Shown one piece after another: positions 1-5,509 of a stretch of DNA of 5,509 bases (position 1 is the stretch's first letter; each line of letters opens with the position of its first letter). A program made the translations under genes and the position numbers. The stretch lies in assembly GCA_011525265.1 (NCBI GenBank), contig WTHV01000164.1:1-5509 (forward strand), in the 5' to 3' direction. The notes below the pieces were generated by a model. It was not told the origin of the DNA. It ran no database searches and saw nothing but the letters and a program-made list of their open reading frames with translations. The stretch is from Alphaproteobacteria bacterium (GTDB taxonomy: Bacteria; Pseudomonadota; Alphaproteobacteria; Puniceispirillales; Puniceispirillaceae).

Positions 1-77
1 TTAGATATCAGCCAGAGAGCGGCGAGGTGTCAATTGGCGAAAGCGGAAAATCATTGTCTACTTTTGCACAACCTTAA
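1..77 (+). CDS. Possible C-terminal fragment of an unidentified gene
   Basis: Reading from base 3, the plus strand encodes 24 residues (RYQPESGEVSIGESGKS then LSTFAQP) and stops at TAA 75-77. The gene would begin left of the window. Support is mainly positional: the stop lies 8 bases before a terminator stem, as expected for a gene converging on the cytochrome c gene, and the composition looks protein-like. The GESGKS string resembles a P-loop, but it sits about ten residues from the C-terminus, so it is probably not a nucleotide-binding site. Another frame (from base 1) is also open here, so the choice of frame is uncertain. I do not recognise the family. Confidence 0.25.
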   Translation, partial: RYQPESGEVSIGESGKSLSTFAQP

Positions 78-114
78 AAAAAATTGCCCAACACTGCAAA
101 TAACAGTATTGGGC
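76..114 (-). terminator. Rho-independent terminator of the cytochrome c gene
   Basis: An 11-bp inverted repeat (86-96 with 104-114, 7-base loop) forms a continuous stem with one G-U wobble when read on the minus strand. It is followed on that strand by AA and then eight T residues (83 down to 76). This is a textbook intrinsic terminator, 40 bases past the cytochrome c stop codon. Read on the plus strand the stem is not followed by a strong T run (CTATCAATTT), so it should work mainly leftward, although it could also slow transcription from a converging gene. Confidence 0.85.
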
Positions 115-153
115 CTATCAATTTGCATCATGTATCTGATGACACATTTATCC

Positions 154-537
154 TTATTCGCTGAAGCTTTTCAAATAGGCAATGACATTGGCTCTGTCAG
201 CTTCTTTGCGCAGGCCTGCAAATGCCATGCGCGTGCCCTTAATATAGGCCTTTGGCTTCGTAAGATAGGCATCCAATGTTGCCTCATCCCATACAATATC
301 CGCTGCCTGAATGGCTTTTGAATATTTGCTATAGCTCTCAAGCGTACCTGCCTTGCGCCCCATAATATTCACAAGATGTGGGCCTGTCTTATTCTTCTCA
401 GCATCAACCACATGACACGCTTTGCATTTCTTAAACACTTTAGCCCCTGCCTTTACATCAGCGGCAACCGCGGGAAACGCCGCGACAGATAAAACAAACG
501 TACAAGCAACAACAAATGATTTCATCATGTTTTTCAT
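154..537 (-). CDS. Periplasmic class I cytochrome c (c2-like)
   Basis: This encodes a 127-residue precursor of a small soluble c-type cytochrome, an electron shuttle in the periplasm. Residues 1-25 look like a Sec signal peptide (basic start, hydrophobic core, AVA-A cleavage near 25/26), leaving a mature protein of about 102 residues. The heme-attachment motif CKACH is at 38-42. The likely distal axial ligand is M104 in GTRMAF, followed by the usual C-terminal helix ending in IAYLKSF. KxGP (50-53) and GRKAG (60-64) are also typical of the c2/c550 group. The ATG at 535-537 was chosen because a GAGGAC Shine-Dalgarno lies 9 bases upstream; a TTG-initiated extension to 615 would start upstream of the likely transcription start. 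The gene stands alone between a promoter and a terminator and diverges from the transporter gene. Its redox partner cannot be told from this window. The family call is secure, the exact subtype less so. Confidence 0.92.
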   Translation of the reverse strand: MKNMMKSFVVACTFVLSVAAFPAVAADVKAGAKVFKKCKACHVVDAEKNKTGPHLVNIMGRKAGTLESYSKYSKAIQAADIVWDEATLDAYLTKPKAYIKGTRMAFAGLRKEADRANVIAYLKSFSE

Positions 538-546
538 AAGGTTCAA

Positions 547-552
547 GTCCTC
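547..552 (-). promoter_or_regulatory. Ribosome binding site fixing the cytochrome c start
   Basis: GAGGAC on the minus strand lies 9 bases before the ATG at 537. It supports this ATG over the in-frame ATGs at 528 and 525 and over the upstream TTG at 615, and it gives a protein that begins directly with a signal peptide. Confidence 0.6.
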
Positions 553-599
553 GTAAATCAAAAGAGCGTACATATAGGTAACGTAGTGATAACACCCCT

Positions 600-628
600 T
601 ATATAAGGTGGGCAAAAGCAGAACTCAA
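600..628 (-). promoter_or_regulatory. Candidate promoter of the cytochrome c gene
   Basis: On the minus strand, TTGAGT (628-623) is separated by 17 bases from TATATA (605-600). These match the sigma-70 -35 and -10 consensus at 4 of 6 positions each, with ideal spacing. The -10 lies within a perfect 12-bp palindrome, CCTTATATAAGG (597-608). Transcription would begin near 593, giving a leader of roughly 55 bases before the ATG. This is a motif-based prediction only. Confidence 0.4.
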
Positions 629-700
629 TATCTGATTCATGCGACAAAATAGACGTCGAAGCAGAGGTAGACGAAATAACCGTTACTACCAAACTTAGCC

Positions 701-730
701 TTGACTAAATTCATAAGCCGTGCAACAAAT
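701..730 (+). promoter_or_regulatory. Weak candidate promoter for the transporter gene
   Basis: TTGACT at 701-706 is a good -35 match (TTGAC is the most conserved part of housekeeping promoters). The best -10 at acceptable spacing is ACAAAT (725-730, 18-base spacer), which matches only 3 of 6 positions. It lies 33 bases before the transporter ATG. A poor -10 could mean activator dependence or a wrong prediction. I saw no clear metal-regulator box or manganese riboswitch in the 225-bp intergenic region. Confidence 0.25.
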
Positions 731-762
731 TACAAGCATCATAGAAGCTAGCGATAAATGAC

Positions 763-1929
763 ATGACCACACTCTCACTAAACAAAGCACCTGTTGGGAT
801 AGCAACACGGCCAGCACCTTTATATTGGGCGTTGCTGTTTGTTGCGCTAACATTGGCGATTTGGTCATTAACAGATGCGAATTTTGCACAAGTCATTATT
901 TCAACCATTGCTGATGCCTATTTGCAGGTCACAACATTTGTGGCGGCAACACTTTTGATTTTCTATGGTTTAGAACGGCTATTTGGCTTTAACGCTGTAA
1001 AGTATCTCTCACGCTCTGGTGCGTGGCAGGTACCGCTAGCGGCTGCTCTTGGGGCATTGCCGGGCTGTGGCGGGGCGATTATTGTAGTCACAAATTATGT
1101 ATCTGGCCGTTTAAGCTTTGGGGCGGTTCTTGCCACATTAACAGCGACAATGGGTGATGCCGCCTTTTTGCTGATCGCCAAGGAGCCTTTGACAGGCCTT
1201 ATGATTATGGCCATCGGGTTGGTCGTTGGCACCATTACGGGCTATATTGTTGATGCACTTCATGGCAAAGATTTCTTGCGCCCTGATGCGAGCGATGCAC
1301 CAGAGGCACAAACTGATACACAACGCAAAGAGGCGCCACAATTTGTGAACCGTATTTGGCTTATTGCGATTGTACCTGGGATTATCATTGGGGTTTTAGG
1401 GGCTTTTCAAATTGACCTCGACCCTGTATTTGCCAATCAGCTTACCGATCAGCCTGTGACCTTATTTGGTTTCATGGCAGGGCTTTTATGTTTTTCAATG
1501 TGGCTTCTTCCCCGCTTTATCAAGAAAAACAGCCACTCAGCTCCCTCTTCTGCCGTGTTACGCCAAACGATTGCAGACACGAATTTTGTGACAGGCTGGG
1601 TGATTATTGCTTTCTTGATTTTTGAAGTGTCTTTGCATGTGACTGGCTATGAGTTAGCACAATTATTTGATGGTCTGGCTATTTGGGTGCCACTCATTGC
1701 GGTGGTGATTGGTCTTTTGCCTGGTTGTGGGCCGCAAGTCCTTGTCACAAGTCTTTATCTTGCTGGCATTGTGCCGCTATCAGCCCAAATTGGTAATGCC
1801 ATTAGTAATGATGGCGACGCACTCTTCCCTGCGATTGCCTTGGCACCAAAAGCCGCATTGGTTGCCACATTATATTCCACCATACCTGCTTTATTGCTGG
1901 CCTATGGATGGTATTTTTATCAGGCATAA
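763..1929 (+). CDS. Putative heavy-metal/manganese transporter (ArsP_2-type membrane protein)
   Basis: This encodes a 388-residue inner-membrane protein with about ten hydrophobic segments (roughly 20-37, 44-69, 88-110, 119-138, 143-165, 197-214, 232-250, 275-291, 305-322 and 363-384). A polar, probably cytoplasmic, loop lies at 166-196. It resembles the family called 'putative manganese transporter' or 10TM heavy-metal exporter (ArsP_2). Two matching modules sit exactly 220 residues apart without gaps: LPGCG at 99-103 and 319-323, GDAAF at 131-135 against GDALF at 351-355, and P142 against P362. The paired cysteines C102 and C322 and aspartates D132 and D352 are candidate ion-handling residues (inference). 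The start is fixed by an in-frame stop at 742-744 and this being the first ATG; the Shine-Dalgarno is poor. The stop overlaps the converging DUF934 gene by 10 bp. Substrate and direction of transport are unproven, and the link to the neighbouring sulfite genes may be coincidental. Confidence 0.75.
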   Translation: MTTLSLNKAPVGIATRPAPLYWALLFVALTLAIWSLTDANFAQVIISTIADAYLQVTTFVAATLLIFYGLERLFGFNAVKYLSRSGAWQVPLAAALGALPGCGGAIIVVTNYVSGRLSFGAVLATLTATMGDAAFLLIAKEPLTGLMIMAIGLVVGTITGYIVDALHGKDFLRPDASDAPEAQTDTQRKEAPQFVNRIWLIAIVPGIIIGVLGAFQIDLDPVFANQLTDQPVTLFGFMAGLLCFSMWLLPRFIKKNSHSAPSSAVLRQTIADTNFVTGWVIIAFLIFEVSLHVTGYELAQLFDGLAIWVPLIAVVIGLLPGCGPQVLVTSLYLAGIVPLSAQIGNAISNDGDALFPAIALAPKAALVATLYSTIPALLLAYGWYFYQA

Positions 1930-2294
1930 ATGCGCGTGCTATAGGTCGTTTCGACGCGCTGTGCTTGCTGTAGCCAATGGCTTTCTGGCATTTTTGCCGC
2001 TTGCGCTTTTGTGATAAGCACACCATCACAACCTGATTGACGTGCATGGCGATATTGATCACTGACCAACGCGCCCACAGCGATAACACGCCCCTCATAG
2101 CCTAAATGACGCAAGGCACGCGCAATAGAAAAGCCGCGCCCATCTGCCGAAGTGGCAAAGGGAATCAAGACCTCATCAATGGTGCGCAGTGTCTCATAAT
2201 ATGATTCTGGCGCCTCTTCCAAAGATAATGTGATAGTAGAGCTTGCCGCCACATAGGGCGCAAATCCCGTATCAGTGATGTAAATATCAGTCAT
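1920..2294 (-). CDS. DUF934 protein of the sulfite-reduction operon
   Basis: This encodes a 124-residue soluble protein of the DUF934 family, which is commonly found just after cysI in proteobacteria. The family signature is clear: an FATSADGRGFSIAR stretch (46-59, core DGRGFSIAR at 51-59), then HLGYEG (63-68), and VSDQYRHARQSGCDGV (77-92). There is no signal peptide or membrane segment. The biochemical role is unknown. Its start overlaps the last 8 bases of cysI (ATGACTGA), so translation is probably coupled; an AAGGA lies 11 bases upstream within cysI. It is the last operon gene visible, and its stop overlaps the transporter's 3' end with no terminator between them. Its conserved position argues for a part in assimilatory sulfite reduction, for example helping CysI assembly or electron supply, but that is inference. 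Confidence 0.88.
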   Translation of the reverse strand: MTDIYITDTGFAPYVAASSTITLSLEEAPESYYETLRTIDEVLIPFATSADGRGFSIARALRHLGYEGRVIAVGALVSDQYRHARQSGCDGVLITKAQAAKMPESHWLQQAQRVETTYSTRIYA

Positions 2295-3936
2295 GATAGA
2301 GCAAATCCTTAAAAGGTGTCATACCAACACGCTTGTAATAATCCAAAAATGTCTCATCACGGCTTGTGCGTTTGGCAAGGTAATGGGCGATAATTTTATC
2401 AATAGCGCCCACAATCTCATCAAAGGAAAAACCGGGGCCTGTTCTCTGGCCTATGGCGGCATCTTGCGTGCCATCACCGCCAAGTGTGATCTGATAATTC
2501 TCAACCCCTGCCCTATCAAGTCCTAAAATCCCAATATGCCCCACATGGTGATGCCCGCAGGCATTGATACAGCCTGAGATTTTAATCTTTAACGGGCCAA
2601 TATCATATTCTGATTTTAATGTGTCAAAATGTGTAGCAATTTGCTGTGCAATCGGAATAGAGCGCGCTGTTGCAAGGCCGCAATAATCAAGCCCCGGACA
2701 GGCAATTATATCAGAGACAAGACCTGTATTTGCGGTGGCCAATTCTGCTTTTTTCAACAGATTATAAATGGTCAAAAGATGCGGTTTCGGCACATGAGGC
2801 AGAATGATATTTTGCTCATGGCTAACACGCAATTCATCATAAGCATAGCGTTTGGCGATATCCGCCATTATGCGCATCTGAGAGGCCGTTGCATCACCCG
2901 GTGTTGCGCCATGCTTCTTTAACGAGATGGTAAGGATGACATGATTATCATCACGATGCTTATCTGTTGATTGTGCGACCCACCGCGCGAAAGAAGGCGA
3001 TAAAGCGCACTCTGCCTCAAGGTCAAATGCGCCTATTTTCGTGAAATCAGGTGGCGCAAAATCAGATGTTATTTTCTGAACCAAGGCTTGTGATAATGGG
3101 GGGTGCGTCTGTTTTATGGCATGGAAATGTGCTTCAATTTGCGCCTTTGTTTCATCAAGGCCGTTTTCCTGTACCAAGATTTTTATCCGCGCCTTATATT
3201 TATTATCACGCCTGCCATAGCGGTTATAAATATGCATCACTGATTCAAGATAGCAAAGCAGATCAGCCTTTGGCACAAAATCAGATAGCACTTGCCCAAT
3301 CAGCGGCGTGCGCCCAAGACCACCACCAATTAATATACGATACCCAATCTCACCTGCTTGATTGCGGATAATCTGAATACCAATATCATGAAAGGCCGTT
3401 ACAGCCCTATCATCGCGGCATCCTGTGACAGCAATTTTGAATTTCCGCGGTAAAAAAGCAAATTCAGGATGACCTGTCGACCATTGGCGCAACAATTCTG
3501 CGGTAATGCGCGGATCTTCAACCTCATCCTTGGCAGCGCCTGCGAAATGATCGGCTGTTACATTGCGGATACAATTGCCTGACGTTTGAATAGCGTGCAT
3601 ATCAGCTTGCGCCAAGGCTTCAAGCACATCACCCACATCCTGCAATTTCATCCAGTTAAATTGGATATTCTGGCGTGTTGTAAAATGGCCATAGCCCTTA
3701 TCCCAACGCTCTGCAATATCAGCTAATTTGTGCATTTGGCGTGAGGATAAAGTCCCGTAAGGAATAGCAATGCGCAACATATAGGCATGAAGCTGAAGAT
3801 AAAGACCATTTTGCAGACGAAAGGGCTTATACTCTTCTTCTGTCAGAACACCATCAATTCGTCTTTGCGTGATGGCACGAAATTCAGACACTCTGTCTTT
3901 GACAAAGTCCTTATCAAAATCATGATACTGATACAT
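2287..3936 (-). CDS. cysI: Sulfite (nitrite/sulfite) reductase hemoprotein beta component
   Basis: This 549-residue cytoplasmic enzyme carries siroheme and a [4Fe-4S] cluster and reduces sulfite to sulfide with six electrons for cysteine synthesis. Cluster ligands are visible as C413 and C419 (CPGLDYC) and C456 and C460 (CINACGHHH), with C460 expected to bridge cluster and siroheme iron. Anion-binding residues known from E. coli CysI appear conserved: R88 (HFTTRQN), R124 (CIRNV), and K165 and K167 (LPRKFK). The two-fold ferredoxin-like half-domain plus reductase-domain arrangement runs from about 35 to 520. Length is normal for the family (E. coli about 570). A strong AAGGAG six bases before the ATG fixes the start. 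The gene follows DUF2849 by 34 bases and overlaps DUF934 by 8. No cysJ flavoprotein is nearby, so ferredoxin or another donor may be used. Nitrite reduction cannot be excluded from sequence, but cysG and DUF934 as neighbours favour sulfite. Confidence 0.93.
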   Translation of the reverse strand: MYQYHDFDKDFVKDRVSEFRAITQRRIDGVLTEEEYKPFRLQNGLYLQLHAYMLRIAIPYGTLSSRQMHKLADIAERWDKGYGHFTTRQNIQFNWMKLQDVGDVLEALAQADMHAIQTSGNCIRNVTADHFAGAAKDEVEDPRITAELLRQWSTGHPEFAFLPRKFKIAVTGCRDDRAVTAFHDIGIQIIRNQAGEIGYRILIGGGLGRTPLIGQVLSDFVPKADLLCYLESVMHIYNRYGRRDNKYKARIKILVQENGLDETKAQIEAHFHAIKQTHPPLSQALVQKITSDFAPPDFTKIGAFDLEAECALSPSFARWVAQSTDKHRDDNHVILTISLKKHGATPGDATASQMRIMADIAKRYAYDELRVSHEQNIILPHVPKPHLLTIYNLLKKAELATANTGLVSDIIACPGLDYCGLATARSIPIAQQIATHFDTLKSEYDIGPLKIKISGCINACGHHHVGHIGILGLDRAGVENYQITLGGDGTQDAAIGQRTGPGFSFDEIVGAIDKIIAHYLAKRTSRDETFLDYYKRVGMTPFKDLLYHD

Positions 3937-3942
3937 CTTCTA

Positions 3943-3948
3943 CTCCTT
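3943..3948 (-). promoter_or_regulatory. Strong ribosome binding site of cysI
   Basis: AAGGAG on the minus strand lies six bases upstream of the cysI ATG, in the 34-base gap after the DUF2849 gene. It is among the best Shine-Dalgarno matches in the operon, fitting high expression of the reductase. I see no promoter or terminator in the gap, so cysI is likely read from the upstream operon transcript. Confidence 0.75.
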
Positions 3949-3970
3949 CGCTCTTGAGGCCAATGAGGTA

Positions 3971-4291
3971 TTATGTGATTTGCTGTTTGCCATGAAAATA
4001 ATTGCTCGGCCCCTTGGTGCGCAGGGTCTCTCTGTTACTGATAGGCTGGCCTGCCTCATCAAGACCAATCACATAAGCGCCCACAATTTTATCGGCACAA
4101 GCGGCATGGCTGTGTTGTGTCACACCCTCAGCAACGCTTTCACTGGCAAAATGTTTAGCCCCTGCAATATCAAGAACCCATGTGCCATTTACCGAGAGAT
4201 AAACCACATCACCGGTCAGCAAATCATTTGAGGTAATCGCAAATCTGGTCGGCTTTTGGCCTTTAATGGCTTTAAGCTTGTTCTGTGGCAT
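3971..4291 (-). CDS. DUF2849 protein between cysG and cysI
   Basis: This encodes a 106-residue soluble protein of the DUF2849 family, small proteins known mainly from alphaproteobacterial sulfite-reduction loci. Visible features are a beta-rich start with a TSNDLLTGDVVYLSVNGTW segment (20-38), an alanine- and histidine-containing middle (43-66, with HSHAAC at 60-65), then GAYVIGLDEAGQPI (71-84) and a conserved-looking REXLRXXGPSN end (88-97). There is no signal peptide, membrane segment or metal-cluster motif, and only one cysteine (C65). The ATG at 4289-4291 was chosen because AGGAGG lies exactly six bases upstream; the longer 129-residue reading adds a non-family extension. The start overlaps the 3' end of cysG by 20 bases, and cysI follows after 34 bases. 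Function is unknown. The position between the siroheme maker and the siroheme user suggests a role in cofactor delivery or reductase activity, which is inference. Confidence 0.87.
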   Translation of the reverse strand: MPQNKLKAIKGQKPTRFAITSNDLLTGDVVYLSVNGTWVLDIAGAKHFASESVAEGVTQHSHAACADKIVGAYVIGLDEAGQPISNRETLRTKGPSNYFHGKQQIT

Positions 4292-5509
4292 AATAGGCCT
4301 CCTGTTTGATAAAGGCAGGATGATGGCCAGAAAAGCGTGCTTCATGAGGGGTAAGGCCAAGATATATTATTGCTGGCCCGTTAATGCCCTTTTCACTAAT
4401 CACTATCGGCAATTGCGCTAAGGTTAAGACCAGCCATCGCTCATCAGTGCGCGTAATATTCTCAGCAATCGTGACCTTTGTTTGTGCAGGCGCGCCATGC
4501 ATTAACAAGCGCCCTGCCATATAAGGGGCGGCACGCACGCTCATATAAACAGATGCTGTCATTCCGCCATCGATTAGACTTGTTGCCATCTCGTGCCAAT
4601 CATAATCAGCAAAGCCAGAGACATCATGGCCTGTCAGTATGCGATAGGCCTTATTGCGCCCTCTCTTGGTCAAAGAAGCGCCCATTATCGCCGCCCCTGC
4701 TGAGGCACTTGTAATGCCGGGGGCGACCTCAAAGGGAAGCCCTTCAGCATGAAGCACCTGTATTTCCTCATCAAGCCTGCCAAAAATTGTGGCATCACCT
4801 GATTTCAGCCGAACAATATGGCGACCTGATTTTGCGTGCGCTACCAATAAGGCATTAATATCAGCCTGTTGCCATGAGTCACCAAATCCCGTTTTGCCAA
4901 CCTCAATGATATTAGCTTCTCTGCGGCAAAGCTCGAGGACATCTTGCGAGACAAGCCTGTCATGAAGCACCACATCAGCTCTATCAAGAAGGCGGCGGGC
5001 TTGCATGGTCAGCAAATCTGCCGAGCCGGGGCCCGCACTCACAAACCATACAGGTTTAGGGCTTACCATTTTATCCAAGGCAAATTCTGAAAAGAGCGTT
5101 TTTGCGTGCGCATAGGCAGAATCTTCACGCATCTGCGGATGCGCATCATCAAAATAGCGCGCCCAAAAATGACGTCTTTGTGCGGGCGGCAGGGTCTTTG
5201 CCACAATCGCACGTAATGCCCCAGCCACCTTTGCCAAAGCACCATAAGATTGTGGTAAACGCTCTTCTAACTCTCTTTTCAATCGACGCGCTAAGACAGG
5301 AGACTGCCCTTCTGTGCCAATAGCAATGGTAAGCGGCGTACGGTCAATCAAAGCAGGGGTGGTAAAGCGGCTAGCCGCCAAATTATCAATAACACAATAA
5401 GGAATATGCGCATCTGACAGCTCTGCCATCACACGCTGATCAATATCTGTCAGATAGGCAAAGACAATGGGCAGGCGCGCGCCATCATCAATATCATCAG
5501 CAGTAAAAT
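4272..5509 (-). CDS. cysG: Siroheme synthase, 5' end beyond the window
   Basis: This is a multifunctional cytoplasmic enzyme that converts uroporphyrinogen III to siroheme by SAM-dependent methylation, NAD-dependent dehydrogenation and iron insertion. 411 residues are visible; by alignment from memory with E. coli CysG, about 63 N-terminal residues, including the GGGxVA dinucleotide-binding loop, lie past base 5509. The visible part starts inside the Rossmann domain (IVFAYLTDIDQRV). It has the catalytic aspartate expected at E. coli D104 (visible residue 41, YCVID) and SPVLAR at 69-74. A dimerisation region with HFWARYF follows near 113-119. The uroporphyrinogen methyltransferase domain runs from about 153 (FVSAGPG) through VRLKSGDATIFGR (232-244) and APGIT (262-266). 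Oddities are SGDA in place of the common GGDP, and Thr in place of the serine at E. coli position 128. The frame is open to the window edge, so an internal GTG at 5432 is not the start. The gene leads the four-gene operon seen here and overlaps DUF2849 by 20 bases. Confidence 0.93.
   Translation of the reverse strand, partial: FTADDIDDGARLPIVFAYLTDIDQRVMAELSDAHIPYCVIDNLAASRFTTPALIDRTPLTIAIGTEGQSPVLARRLKRELEERLPQSYGALAKVAGALRAIVAKTLPPAQRRHFWARYFDDAHPQMREDSAYAHAKTLFSEFALDKMVSPKPVWFVSAGPGSADLLTMQARRLLDRADVVLHDRLVSQDVLELCRREANIIEVGKTGFGDSWQQADINALLVAHAKSGRHIVRLKSGDATIFGRLDEEIQVLHAEGLPFEVAPGITSASAGAAIMGASLTKRGRNKAYRILTGHDVSGFADYDWHEMATSLIDGGMTASVYMSVRAAPYMAGRLLMHGAPAQTKVTIAENITRTDERWLVLTLAQLPIVISEKGINGPAIIYLGLTPHEARFSGHHPAFIKQEAYYATEQA
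4298..4303 (-). promoter_or_regulatory. Ribosome binding site fixing the DUF2849 start
   Basis: A perfect AGGAGG on the minus strand, inside the 3' end of cysG, lies six bases before the ATG at 4291. It decides for the 106-residue protein over the 129-residue one that would start at 4360. It also allows DUF2849 to be translated efficiently on its own rather than depending wholly on coupling with cysG. Confidence 0.8.

Noticed and set aside
34..321. 95-residue plus-strand reading frame
   Set aside because: It runs through the cytochrome terminator hairpin and then antisense to the well-supported cytochrome c coding region. It has no ribosome site and resembles no protein I know.
499..507. Possible lipobox (VVAC) at residues 9-12 of the cytochrome c
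   Set aside because: The hydrophobic part before the Cys is too short, and the stretch continues to a much better AVA-A signal peptidase I site at 25/26.
538..615. N-terminal extension of the cytochrome c from a TTG at 615
   Set aside because: The ATG at 537 has a good ribosome site and starts a proper signal peptide. The extension covers the predicted -10 region and would bury the signal peptide.
721..739. TGCAA...AAGCA weak dyad as a manganese-regulator (Mur/MntR) box
   Set aside because: Only the outer three bases on each side and part of the AT core are symmetric, which is not enough to call a regulator site.
1932..1959. 6-bp inverted repeat GCGCGT/ACGCGC as a possible terminator
   Set aside because: The loop is 16 bases, there is no T run on either side, and it lies inside the DUF934 coding sequence.
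1709..2098. Reading frames over the 3' ends of the transporter and DUF934 genes on both strands
   Set aside because: These are other-frame shadows of two recognised genes, with no family resemblance.
4292..4360. Longer 129-residue start for the DUF2849 gene
   Set aside because: The extra residues lie inside cysG and are not family-like, while a perfect AGGAGG precedes the ATG at 4291.

Overview
The window most likely comes from an alphaproteobacterium. The main evidence is the minus-strand block cysG - DUF2849 - cysI - DUF934, an arrangement I know from alphaproteobacterial sulfate-assimilation loci. The CysI sequence also has alphaproteobacterial-style signatures. Base composition looks moderate, below 50% GC by eye. 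I cannot name a genus. Nothing suggests a phage, plasmid, transposon, CRISPR array or RNA gene; this looks like ordinary chromosome.

Layout, left to right. Bases 1-77 may hold the last codons of a plus-strand gene cut by the window edge (weak). Next is a good rho-independent terminator (76-114) that ends a minus-strand gene for a small periplasmic class I cytochrome c (154-537). A 225-bp divergent intergenic region (538-762) holds a likely cytochrome promoter with a palindromic -10 region and a weaker candidate promoter facing right. The plus-strand gene at 763-1929 encodes a polytopic membrane protein of the ArsP_2 / 'putative manganese transporter' type, built from two copies of a PGCG...GD module. 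Its end overlaps the end of the converging DUF934 gene by 10 bp.

Bases 1920-5509 are one tightly packed minus-strand operon, transcribed right to left. It consists of a siroheme synthase CysG lacking about 63 N-terminal residues because of the window edge, a DUF2849 protein, a sulfite/nitrite reductase hemoprotein CysI, and a DUF934 protein. CysG makes siroheme from uroporphyrinogen III. CysI carries siroheme and a [4Fe-4S] cluster and reduces sulfite to sulfide for cysteine synthesis. The two DUF proteins are locked into the operon by overlapping or closely spaced reading frames, which points to helper roles in this pathway, but their functions are unknown. No flavoprotein partner (cysJ) and no cysH are in the window.

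The most interesting material is the pair of uncharacterised proteins inside the sulfite-reduction operon and the duplicated metal-transporter-like protein. I did not find a convincing wholly new system.
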